From Roseobacter sp. (GTDB lineage Bacteria > Pseudomonadota > Alphaproteobacteria > Rhodobacterales > Rhodobacteraceae): 64,000 nucleotides of DNA. The DNA lies in NCBI GenBank assembly GCA_015665415.1, contig JADFAE010000030.1, positions 1 through 64,000 on the forward strand. The letters are read 5' to 3'. Both the position numbers and the translations under genes were made by a program. A model generated the notes under the pieces. That model saw only the letters and a list, made by a program, of their open reading frames with translations, made no database searches and was not told where the DNA came from. This document shows, piece after piece, positions 8,061-15,808 of this stretch; position 1 is the first letter of the stretch; each line of letters opens with the position of its first letter.

Positions 8061-8095
8061 ACGCACCGTCCGGCTTCCCGGCTCCCGCCTCGGTC

Positions 8096-8166
8096 ATGCG
8101 TGATTTTCGCATACATCTTGCAATTTGACTGATACTTCCGCGCAATTCCTTCAAAATGTGCGAAAA
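8096..8166. promoter_or_regulatory. TGCGAAAA repeats upstream of the ThDP enzyme
   Basis: ATGCG-TGATTTT-CGCAT (8096-8112) is an inverted repeat whose right half contains TTTTCGCA; TGCGAAAA recurs in the opposite orientation at 8159-8166. Both lie 67-137 bases before the enzyme start, where LysR-type activators usually bind. Confidence 0.4.
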
Positions 8167-8232
8167 CTGCGGATCTTCCGCGCGGCTTATCTGTTAAATC
8201 TATGCGACCAGATCGAAACGTGAGTAACGCAG

Positions 8233-9855
8233 ATGAACAACCAGATTTACGCCTACCAATCTATCGCCCGCGCAACCCATGAGCACGGAGTGGATCTGAT
8301 GTTCGGGTTGATGGGAGACGCAAATCTGTTCATGGTCGACAGCTTTGTGCGGGATTTTGGCGGCCGCTTCATCCCCGCAGCACATGAGGCCAGCTCTGTC
8401 TTGATGGCTTTGGCCCATGCCCATGTGTCTGGCAAAGTCAGCGTTGCCACCGTAACCCATGGGCCCGCACTCACCAATTGCACAACAGCCCTCACCGAAG
8501 CGGCACGAGGAAACCTGCCTTTGGTTATTCTTGCCGGCGATACCCCCGTTGACAATCCCCGCCACCTGCAAAGCATCGATCAACGCGAATTGGTCAAGGT
8601 GACCGGTGCCGGCTTTGAGCAGCTGCGTTCCGCCAAGACCATCAGCGAAGACGTGGCGCGTGCCTTTTATCGTGCCCAGGTCGAACGGCGCCCAATCGTG
8701 CTGAACATGCCGGCCGATTTCATGTGGCAAGAGGTGACGCATCAGACACAGGTGTTCGATCTCCATGCCTCGCCCAGAGGCGTGGCTCCTGGTGACAATC
8801 TGGACAATGCGATCGGCATGATCGCTTCCGCGCGCCGCCCTCTGATCCTGGCCGGTGCAGGTGCCGTTGCTGCGCGCGAGCAGATAATCCAACTGGCTGA
8901 CCGACTGGAAGCACCACTTGCCACCACGCTCAAGGCCAAGGGGCTGTTCAATTCCCATCCCTATAACATTGATATCTTTGGGACCCTGTCGACCCCTGCG
9001 GCCTATGATCTGATAGCCCAGTCTGATTGCATCGTCTGTTTTGGAACTGCGCTGCATGATTTCACCACCGATCGTGGCAAGCTGATGAAGAACAAACGTG
9101 TCGTTCAGATCGATGTTGAGCCGGTGGCAATTGGTGGCGGCTTGCACCCGGATGCCGCGCTTGTCGCCGATGCCGGGCTCACGGCGGAAACCATCCTCTA
9201 TTGGCTGGAGGAAGCGGAAGTTGCCCCAAGCGGTTTTACCAAAGAGCTGGACATCGCCACCCTCACCAAACATCCCAAGCCAACGGAGACAGAAACCGAA
9301 GGTTTCATAGGTTTTGTCACCGCGCTGGACCGGCTGGAAGCGGCGCTGCCGCAGGACCGGGTTCTGGTCACCGATGGCGGGCGTTTCATGACGGAAGTCT
9401 GGTGCCGCATGTCTGCACCTGATCCGCAAAGCTTTGTTGCCACCGTGAATTTCGGCTCTATCGGGCTGGGTTTGCAAGAAGCCATAGGGGCGGGCCTTGC
9501 GGCCCAGGATCGCCCGGTGGTTATGTTTACCGGCGACGGCGGCTTCATGATGGGCGGCATCAATGAATTCAACACCGCAGTGCGCCTGGGCCTTGATCTG
9601 ATTGTCATTGTCGCCAATGATTCTGCCTACGGGGCCGAACACATCCAATTTATCGACCGGAAAATGGACCCCAGCCTGACCGAATTCCACTGGCCGTCCT
9701 TTGCAAAGACCGCCAAGGCACTGGGTGGCGAAGGGGTCGAGGTTCGCTCAAAATCAGAGCTGGAGATCGCAATTTCTGCCCTTGAAAACCGCAAAGGCCC
9801 CTTGCTCATAGAACTCCGCCTGGATCCGCATGACGTGCCCCGGATGCGCATCTGA
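8233..9855 (+). CDS. Thiamine diphosphate-dependent enzyme, acetolactate synthase-like
   Basis: A ThDP enzyme of 540 residues with the three-domain layout of acetolactate synthase, benzoylformate decarboxylase and oxalyl-CoA decarboxylase. The N-terminal pyrimidine-binding domain has the catalytic glutamate in PAAHEASSVLMA (about residue 52). The middle domain starts near DNAIGMIASARRPLILAGAGA. The C-terminal domain has the diphosphate and metal motif GDGGFMMGGINEF followed by ANDSAYG, which matches the GDG-to-N spacing of the family. The FAD-binding part of true acetolactate synthases is not obvious, and no small regulatory subunit gene is nearby, so valine and isoleucine synthesis is unlikely. 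The substrate is unknown. It is probably controlled by the adjacent LysR. A hairpin follows the stop codon. Confidence 0.85.
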   Translation: MNNQIYAYQSIARATHEHGVDLMFGLMGDANLFMVDSFVRDFGGRFIPAAHEASSVLMALAHAHVSGKVSVATVTHGPALTNCTTALTEAARGNLPLVILAGDTPVDNPRHLQSIDQRELVKVTGAGFEQLRSAKTISEDVARAFYRAQVERRPIVLNMPADFMWQEVTHQTQVFDLHASPRGVAPGDNLDNAIGMIASARRPLILAGAGAVAAREQIIQLADRLEAPLATTLKAKGLFNSHPYNIDIFGTLSTPAAYDLIAQSDCIVCFGTALHDFTTDRGKLMKNKRVVQIDVEPVAIGGGLHPDAALVADAGLTAETILYWLEEAEVAPSGFTKELDIATLTKHPKPTETETEGFIGFVTALDRLEAALPQDRVLVTDGGRFMTEVWCRMSAPDPQSFVATVNFGSIGLGLQEAIGAGLAAQDRPVVMFTGDGGFMMGGINEFNTAVRLGLDLIVIVANDSAYGAEHIQFIDRKMDPSLTEFHWPSFAKTAKALGGEGVEVRSKSELEIAISALENRKGPLLIELRLDPHDVPRMRI

Positions 9856-9858
9856 GCC

Positions 9859-9880
9859 GACAGCGCGGGGCCGTGCTGTC
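9859..9880 (+). terminator. Hairpin after the ThDP enzyme gene
   Basis: GACAGC at 9859-9864 pairs with GCTGTC at 9875-9880, with CGG and CCG continuing the stem inside. It begins 3 bases after the stop codon. There is only a short TTC after it, so termination strength is doubtful. Confidence 0.45.
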
Positions 9881-10555
9881 TTCAGAGGCGGCGACGGGAA
9901 CAAGACTTGGCAACGCTTAGCCTCCCCAAATTTCGAAGGGCTGATACGCCTTGCGAGGATCACAGGCAGAAATCTCTGACAGCGCAGCCTAGGCCCAACG
10001 CGAAGATTTGCTGACTGGCGTTCTGTGCAGAGTGTGAGCGATTATTGAAGCGCAGAATATGATGACGTGCCTCGCTGGGTTGCCCTCAGATTTGGTCAAA
10101 ATTTCCAACAGAAATTTAGCCTAGGGCCGGAAGGCCTCAGGATGCACATCAATTCCAAAAGCAGCTGTCCTCTTTCGATCAGAAACCTTCGCAGCAATTG
10201 GATTGAGTTGAACTGGCGCAGAACCCGCGAAGAGTGCATCGCGGCACCCATGTGCTTTGAGTTTAAAATTTTCTTGCTTAAAGTTAATATTGGTGCTCAT
10301 ACTGATGTTCGATAGAATAGCCATCGTGTCTGGTGCCATTGCGAAGGCCCTTCGATGGTCCGAAGTGATGGAGTGCGATAGCGGCGCAATGGTCCCAAAC
10401 CAAAGTGACACATTCCGGCCTTCTGAAAACGGGAGGCTCGCACGCCCAGAGACCACAGCTTGTCTCGAAAGGAGCGGTTTAAACCAGTGATTGAGGCCAC
10501 TTTTGGGCCCAGGAAAATTCAACAACCAAAACCAAGATCAACGGGAGTGACAACA
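9881..10555. other. Long intergenic stretch before livK
   Basis: No convincing gene. Frames at 10067-10315 (+) and 10121-10525 (-) lack a ribosome site and recognisable motifs, and overlap each other. The stretch is AT-richer than its flanks around 10260-10320 and carries the 21-base element listed separately, so it probably holds the livK promoter. Confidence 0.5.
10264..10284. promoter_or_regulatory. Shared 21-base element upstream of livK
   Basis: TAAAATTTTC, TT, GCTT, A, AAGT. The same element, with AA for TT and G for A (18 of 21 bases identical), occurs at 20605-20625 upstream of the SDR-marR genes. It lies about 270 bases before livK. Confidence 0.5.
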
Positions 10556-11695
10556 ATGAAACTTAGCGCCCTTATCCTGGCGGCGACCACCGCAGCGACA
10601 GCCGCTATCACCGCACAGGCTGAACCGGTCAAGGTCGGCATGATCACAACGCTTTCGGGCGGCGGTGCCAGCCTCGGCCTGGCAATACGTGATGGTTTCA
10701 TGCTGGCCGTAAAACAGGCCGGAAATCCCGACCTCGAGATTATCATCGAAGACGACCAGCGCAAACCCGATCTGGCTGTACAACTGGCCGACAAGATGAT
10801 CCAGTCGGCAAAGGTTGATGTCCTGACCGGTATTGTCTGGTCCAACCTCGCGATGGCTGTGGTGCCTTCGGCGACGGCACAGGGCAAATTCTATCTGTCA
10901 CCAAATGCTGGTCCCTCGCTGCTGGCGGGTAAGGGCTGCCATGAGAACTATTTCAACGTCGCCTGGCAGAACGACAACCTGCACGAGGCCGCAGGCGCCT
11001 ATGCCAACACGGCGGGGTTCTCCAACACCTTCATTTTGGCGCCCAACTACCCGGCAGGCCACGATGCGCTGGCGGGGTTCAAACGGACGCACGAGGGTGA
11101 GGTCGCGGGCGAGCTGTTCACCAAGCTCGGACAAACCGACTACGCCTCGGAACTGGCGCAGATCCGGGCCTCTGGCGCGGACAGCGTTTTCTTTTTCCTT
11201 CCCGGGGGAATGGGCATTTCCTTCCTGAAACAATTTGCCGACAGCGGTATCGAAACGCCTTTGGTCGGGCCGGCCTTCAGCTTTGATCAAGACATCCTGC
11301 AAGCGGTTGGCGACGCCGCCATGGGCGTGCACAATACCAGCCAGTGGAACAAGGACCTGGACAACCCCGCAAACATGGCCTTTGTCGAGGCGTTCCAGGC
11401 CGAGTATGGCCGCCTGCCTTCGTTGATCGCCAGCCAGGGGTACGACACCGCCAATCTTCTGCTGAGCGCGATGGACAAGGCCGATGTCAAGGACGCCGAC
11501 AGCTTCCGCGAGGCGCTGCGGGCGGCTGATTTCACCTCGGTGCGCGGCGATTTTGCCTTTGGCGCTAACCAGCACCCAGTTCAGGACATTTACGTCCGCG
11601 AGGTGATCAAGGAAGGTGATGTCTATACCAACAAGACCGTCGGCGTCGCCCTGACGGATCACGCCGACGCCTATGTCGGTGAGTGCAAGATGTGA
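10556..11695 (+). CDS. livK: ABC transporter substrate-binding protein, LivK type
   Basis: A periplasmic binding protein of 379 residues of the branched-chain amino acid/aromatic acid (HAAT) type. The first 22 residues are a signal peptide ending ITAQA before EPVKVGMITTLSGGGASLG. The Peripla_BP_6 fold is recognisable through LAVQLADKMIQSAKVDVLTG, NYPAGHDALAGFK and DSVFFFLPGGMGISFLKQF. The start is ATG 10556 with CGGGAG ahead; an upstream frame to 10460 lacks signal-peptide character. It opens a livKHMGF operon. Because the operon directly precedes the aromatic-acid CoA pathway, the natural ligand may be an aromatic acid such as 2-aminobenzoate or benzoate instead of leucine; that is inference from position. 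Confidence 0.9.
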   Translation: MKLSALILAATTAATAAITAQAEPVKVGMITTLSGGGASLGLAIRDGFMLAVKQAGNPDLEIIIEDDQRKPDLAVQLADKMIQSAKVDVLTGIVWSNLAMAVVPSATAQGKFYLSPNAGPSLLAGKGCHENYFNVAWQNDNLHEAAGAYANTAGFSNTFILAPNYPAGHDALAGFKRTHEGEVAGELFTKLGQTDYASELAQIRASGADSVFFFLPGGMGISFLKQFADSGIETPLVGPAFSFDQDILQAVGDAAMGVHNTSQWNKDLDNPANMAFVEAFQAEYGRLPSLIASQGYDTANLLLSAMDKADVKDADSFREALRAADFTSVRGDFAFGANQHPVQDIYVREVIKEGDVYTNKTVGVALTDHADAYVGECKM

Positions 11696-11749
11696 TCTTC
11701 GGTTCGGGCGCGGCTCCGTGCTGCGCCCGTTCACGAGTTGGGGATACCG

Positions 11750-12670
11750 ATGTCTTTACTTCTTTTTGTCGAACAGCTCCTGAACGGGCTGCAATTCGGG
11801 ATGACGCTGTTCTTGACGGCGGCCGGGCTAACGCTGGTCTTCGGGGTCATGGGACTGATCAATCTCGCACATGGCTCGTTGTTCATGGTCGGCGCCTTTG
11901 CGGCGGCGGCGGTGTCAGCCGCGACCGGGTCGTTCCTGCTGGCCATGGCGGCCAGCATCGCCGCCGCAGCGGCGGCAGGGGCATTGGTCGAAGTGGTCGT
12001 TATCCGGCGACTTTACCGTCGCGACCATCTGGATCAGGTGCTGGCGACCTTTGCCCTGATCATGATTTTCTCGGAAGCGACACGTTGGCTGTTCGGGTCA
12101 TTCCCCCTGTATCTGAACATCCCGACCTATTTGTCCGGACCGGTCACCCTGCCCGGCGGAATCGAATATCCGCTTTACCGCCTGACCATCATTGCGGTCG
12201 GGCTTCTGATCGCCATCGGCCTGTTCCTGCTAATTAGCCGCACCCGGCTTGGGATCCAGATTCGCGCCGGTGAAAGCGACCGCGAGATGATCGCCGCATT
12301 GGGGATTGATATCTCGAAACTCTATACCATCGTATTTGCGCTTGGCGCGGCGCTGGCCGGACTTGCGGGGGCCATGATCGGCGCGATCCAATCCGTCCAG
12401 GTCGGCATGGGCGAACCGGTTCTGATCCTCGCCTTCGTGGTGATCGTGATCGGCGGTATCGGGTCGATCAAGGGCGTGCTGATCGGATCAATCCTGGTGG
12501 GCATGACAAATACCATGGGGGGCGTCCTGCTGCCCGCATTCCTGCGCCTGTTCATGGAAAATTCGGCGGCCACCGCCGCTGGTTCAGCTCTGGCAACGAT
12601 GTTGATCTACATCCTGATGGCCCTGGTACTGATCGTGAAACCAACCGGATTGTATGGAGCTCGCACATGA
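11750..12670 (+). CDS. livH: ABC transporter permease, LivH type
   Basis: An inner-membrane permease of 306 residues with about eight hydrophobic segments. The LivH landmarks are present: the early GLTLVFGVMGLINLAHGS stretch, the EAA-like loop near RAGESDREMIAALGIDI and the following ALGAALAGLAGAMIGAI. The start at ATG 11750 follows GTTGGGG; a TTG at 11738 would add four residues. It starts 54 bases after livK and overlaps livM by four bases (ATGA). It forms the membrane channel with LivM and is driven by LivG and LivF. Confidence 0.92.
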   Translation: MSLLLFVEQLLNGLQFGMTLFLTAAGLTLVFGVMGLINLAHGSLFMVGAFAAAAVSAATGSFLLAMAASIAAAAAAGALVEVVVIRRLYRRDHLDQVLATFALIMIFSEATRWLFGSFPLYLNIPTYLSGPVTLPGGIEYPLYRLTIIAVGLLIAIGLFLLISRTRLGIQIRAGESDREMIAALGIDISKLYTIVFALGAALAGLAGAMIGAIQSVQVGMGEPVLILAFVVIVIGGIGSIKGVLIGSILVGMTNTMGGVLLPAFLRLFMENSAATAAGSALATMLIYILMALVLIVKPTGLYGART

Positions 12671-13650
12671 CCCGTGAAACCGTGATCAACGGTCTTCTGG
12701 CGCTGTTGCTGCTAGGAGTTCCGCTTTGGGCCTATTTAGCCGATGAGCCTTTCCTCATCACTCTGGCCACCAAAGTTGCCATTCTGGCCCTGGCTGGTGT
12801 CGGCCTGAACATCGCTTTGGGGCAGGGCGGCCTGGTCAGCCTTGGACACGCGGCGTTTTTTGGCATCGGCGGCTATGCCATGGGCATTCTGGCGAGTCAC
12901 GCGCAGAGTTATACCCCGCTGGCCGAATGGCCATGGACGATCGAAGGCAGCAACTCCATGCCGGTCATCTGGATCACGGCGGTCGTCACCTCGGCGCTGG
13001 CGGCCCTTGTCATCGGGGCCCTGTCGCTGCGCACCAGCGGCGTTTACTTCATCATGATCACCTTGGCGTTTGGTCAGATGTTGTATTACTTCGCCATAAG
13101 CTGGCCGGCCTATGGCGGCGAAGACGGGCTGTCGATCTATGTCCGCAACGGGTTTCCTGGGTTGAACACCCTTGATCCGATCCAATTCTTTGCAATCACC
13201 TATGTGATCCTGATCGCAACTCTGTTCTTTGCGGCACGGCTGACCCGGTCGCCCTTTGGCCTGGCCCTCAACGCAGCGCGCCAGACCTCCGAACGAGTGG
13301 AAACCGTTGGCATTGTGCCCTACCAACTGCGGCTGACGGTCTTTGTCATCTCGGGGGCGATAACGGGACTGGCGGGGGCGCTGTTCGCGGATCTCAACCG
13401 CTTTGTCAGCCCCTCTATGCTCAGCTGGCACACATCCGGTGAACTGATGATCTTTATCATTCTGGGCGGCACCGCCCGCCTGTTCGGCCCGCTAGCGGGT
13501 GCCGCTGCCTTTATCGTGCTTGAACAGATGTTAGGCGGGTTGTCGGATTACTGGCACATCCATCTGGGCCTGCTGTTGCTGGTCGTGGTGCTTTTCGCGC
13601 GCGGCGGCATTATCGGCACCCTGGCCGGAGAGGAGGTCCGCCATGACTGA
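12667..13650 (+). CDS. livM: ABC transporter permease, LivM type
   Basis: The second permease subunit, 327 residues and strongly hydrophobic. GVGLNIALGQGGLVSLGHAAFFGIGGYA near residue 40 is the LivM signature; RTSGVYFIMITLAFGQM and the late ISGAITGLAGALFADLNRFVSP match the family. Its ATG overlaps the livH stop and it overlaps livG by eight bases, so the genes are translationally coupled. Length is normal. Confidence 0.92.
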   Translation: MTRETVINGLLALLLLGVPLWAYLADEPFLITLATKVAILALAGVGLNIALGQGGLVSLGHAAFFGIGGYAMGILASHAQSYTPLAEWPWTIEGSNSMPVIWITAVVTSALAALVIGALSLRTSGVYFIMITLAFGQMLYYFAISWPAYGGEDGLSIYVRNGFPGLNTLDPIQFFAITYVILIATLFFAARLTRSPFGLALNAARQTSERVETVGIVPYQLRLTVFVISGAITGLAGALFADLNRFVSPSMLSWHTSGELMIFIILGGTARLFGPLAGAAAFIVLEQMLGGLSDYWHIHLGLLLLVVVLFARGGIIGTLAGEEVRHD

Positions 13651-14392
13651 TCCGATCCTGTCCGTTCACAACATCAACAAATCCTTCGGCGCGCTCAAGG
13701 CATCGCAGGATGTGTCGCTGGACCTGAGGCCGGGTGAGATTCACGCGCTGATCGGGCCAAACGGTGCCGGGAAATCGACGCTGATCAAGCAGATAGCGGG
13801 CGGGCTGCGGCCTGACAGCGGCATGGTTCGGTTTCTCAATCAGGACGTGACCCATCTGAACACGGTGAAACGCGCCCGCATGGGGTTGGGGCGCACCTTT
13901 CAGATTTCATCGCTGGCGATGGAAGATACGGTGCTGCAAAACGTGATGCTTGGCGCGCTTGGAGCACATGGCCGGACCTTCCGCTTCTGGCGGCCCGTGC
14001 TGCGCGACAAGGCACTGCGCGAAATCGCAGAAGCCGCCCTGGCCCGGGTCAACCTGTCGGACCGGGCAAGTTTCCGGACCTCGGATCTGAGCCATGGACA
14101 ACGCCGCCAGCTTGAGGTCGCGGTGGCTTTGACACTCAGCCCCCGCGTTTTCATCATGGATGAACCGATGGCCGGACTTGGTGCCAGCGGGTCGGTCAGC
14201 CTGACCGCGTTTTTGGACGAGTTGCGCCACGAGGCCCCTATTCTGCTTGTTGAACATGACATGGATGCGGTGTTTGCGCTGGCCGACCGCATCTCGGTTC
14301 TGGTCTATGGCCAGGTCATCGCCACGGGCACGGTCGATGAGATCCGCGCCAACCCCGAAGTTCGCCGCGCCTATCTGGGAGACGAAACGTGA
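13643..14392 (+). CDS. livG: ABC transporter ATP-binding protein, LivG type
   Basis: A cytoplasmic ATPase of 249 residues. Walker A is GPNGAGKST, the signature loop appears as DLSHGQRRQLEVA (weaker than the usual LSGGQ, as is usual in LivG), Walker B is VFIMDEPMAGL and the switch histidine is in ILLVEHDMDAVF. The NTPase energises LivH and LivM together with LivF. GTG of livF overlaps its stop. Confidence 0.93.
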   Translation: MTDPILSVHNINKSFGALKASQDVSLDLRPGEIHALIGPNGAGKSTLIKQIAGGLRPDSGMVRFLNQDVTHLNTVKRARMGLGRTFQISSLAMEDTVLQNVMLGALGAHGRTFRFWRPVLRDKALREIAEAALARVNLSDRASFRTSDLSHGQRRQLEVAVALTLSPRVFIMDEPMAGLGASGSVSLTAFLDELRHEAPILLVEHDMDAVFALADRISVLVYGQVIATGTVDEIRANPEVRRAYLGDET

Positions 14393-15078
14393 GCCTGTTA
14401 TCCTTGACCAACGTTTCCGCATTTTATGATGCGTCGCAGGCCCTGTTCAAAGTGAACCTGCACATCGATGAGGGAAAGGTTGTGGCCCTGATGGGGCGCA
14501 ACGGCATGGGTAAGACAACCACAATCAAAGCGCTGTGTCGCATGCTGCCCACTGCCGGGGGTGAGATCGTGTTTGACGGCCAAGACCTTCGCAGACTTCC
14601 ATCGCACAAGGCTGCCCGGCTGGGTCTGGGGCTGGTGCCCGAAGGTCGGCGATGCTTTCCCAATTTGACAGTCGAGGAAAATCTGATCGTCGCAGCGCGG
14701 CCCGGCCATTGGGACTTTGCCCGCGTCAGTCGGCTTTTTCCCCGGCTGGAGGAACGCAAAAGCCAATCCGCGGCCTCACTTTCGGGGGGCGAACAACAAA
14801 TGCTGGCCATTGGTCGCGCGCTGATGACAAATCCGCGACTTCTGATCCTCGACGAAGCAACCGAAGGGTTGGCGCCTCTGGTGCGCCAGGAAATTTGGGC
14901 CGTGATTGCCACTCTGAAAAAGGAAACGGGTCTTTCTATTCTCGTGGTCGACAAGTCTCTGAAAGAACTATCCGGGATTGCAGATGACGCGGTTGTTCTG
15001 AATCGCGGCGAAACAGTCTGGCAGGGTGCCATGGATGCGCTGTCGGCAGACATTACCGATCGCTATCTCGGAGTATAA
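14389..15078 (+). CDS. livF: ABC transporter ATP-binding protein, LivF type
   Basis: The second ATPase, 229 residues, starting with GTG in a GTGA overlap with the livG stop. Walker A is GRNGMGKTT, the signature is SLSGGEQQMLAIGRAL and Walker B is LLILDEATEGLAP, the last being typical of LivF. In the switch region the usual histidine is replaced: the motif reads SILVVDKSLKEL where LivF proteins commonly have VEQ. It is the last gene of the transporter operon and faces a convergent marR gene. Confidence 0.92.
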   Translation: MSLLSLTNVSAFYDASQALFKVNLHIDEGKVVALMGRNGMGKTTTIKALCRMLPTAGGEIVFDGQDLRRLPSHKAARLGLGLVPEGRRCFPNLTVEENLIVAARPGHWDFARVSRLFPRLEERKSQSAASLSGGEQQMLAIGRALMTNPRLLILDEATEGLAPLVRQEIWAVIATLKKETGLSILVVDKSLKELSGIADDAVVLNRGETVWQGAMDALSADITDRYLGV

Positions 15079-15209
15079 CAGATGCCGGGTGAAGGGAGTT
15101 TCCGCGGCTGTTGATCTAGTTCGCAGCGCGACCCATACGTGCGAAACACTCACAGACTCTGACCGACGAACCCCACGGCGCTGCGATCAGCCGCAGACCA
15201 AATGAACAA

Positions 15210-15686
15210 TCAGGCGCTTCGGCGAATGGGGCGCGGGGCACGGCTGCGCTCCAGCGACAGTCCAACTGAGTTGTGCTGCAGCTTCTTCAACGTGTTCAGA
15301 AAGTTGCCGATTTCGGTTTGGCTGAGGCCGCCAAAAAGCTGCTCACGCGCCGCGCCCACATCCGCGTCGCAGGCTTCAAGCTTTTTACGCCCTGCTTGCC
15401 GTAAAGACACCTGCGAGAACCGCCGGTCGTCGGGCATCTGCTTTTTGGCAACAAACCCCTTCTCGACCATGCGATCCACCAGCCGACTGGTGGCCGTGCG
15501 TTCGATGACTGCCAACACAGACAAATCACAGACCGACAGCCCCCGCTGATCCGCCAGACATTGCAGCAGGCGCCATTCGACCAATTTCAAGCCATGCGGA
15601 CGCAGGACGGCATTCATCATCTCGCGAATCTGCTGGTTCAGCATCGTCAGATGGTATTCGGGCGGATCTCTGTCTTCGATATGCAT
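15210..15686 (-). CDS. MarR-family transcriptional regulator
   Basis: A MarR-type repressor of 158 residues. The winged helix region covers VEWRLLQCLADQRGLSVCDLSVLAVIERTATSRLVDRMVEKGFV and the wing has DDRRFSQVSL, where the D-x-R motif of the family is visible. It is transcribed away from the aromatic monooxygenase gene, leaving 122 bases between the starts with a palindrome at 15764-15777. MarR regulators next to CoA-dependent aromatic pathways usually respond to the aryl-CoA intermediate, so this one probably represses the monooxygenase operon and perhaps its own gene. Confidence 0.9.
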   Translation of the reverse strand: MHIEDRDPPEYHLTMLNQQIREMMNAVLRPHGLKLVEWRLLQCLADQRGLSVCDLSVLAVIERTATSRLVDRMVEKGFVAKKQMPDDRRFSQVSLRQAGRKKLEACDADVGAAREQLFGGLSQTEIGNFLNTLKKLQHNSVGLSLERSRAPRPIRRSA

Positions 15687-15763
15687 GATGATACTCTTTC
15701 TGCCCTAACTTCCTATGCGTATCAACGGTAGCAAAAACTTTATGCTTAAACAATTTCAAACTA

Positions 15764-15777
15764 TGTGCTATTGCACA
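15764..15777. promoter_or_regulatory. Candidate MarR operator before the monooxygenase
   Basis: TGTGC-TATT-GCACA, a perfect inverted repeat 32 bases before the monooxygenase start and 78 bases before the divergent marR start. Size and position suit a MarR dimer site overlapping the promoter. Confidence 0.5.
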
Positions 15778-15808
15778 CATAATACACATGCTTGCCAGGA
15801 GAGAGACA

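Noticed and set aside
8200-9690. Open frame of 496 residues on the minus strand
   Set aside because: It mirrors the ThDP enzyme gene, which has clear motifs; the antisense translation shows none.
10121-10525. Frame of 134 residues on the minus strand before livK
   Set aside because: No ribosome site, no domain, and it overlaps the probable livK promoter; possibly a repeated intergenic sequence.
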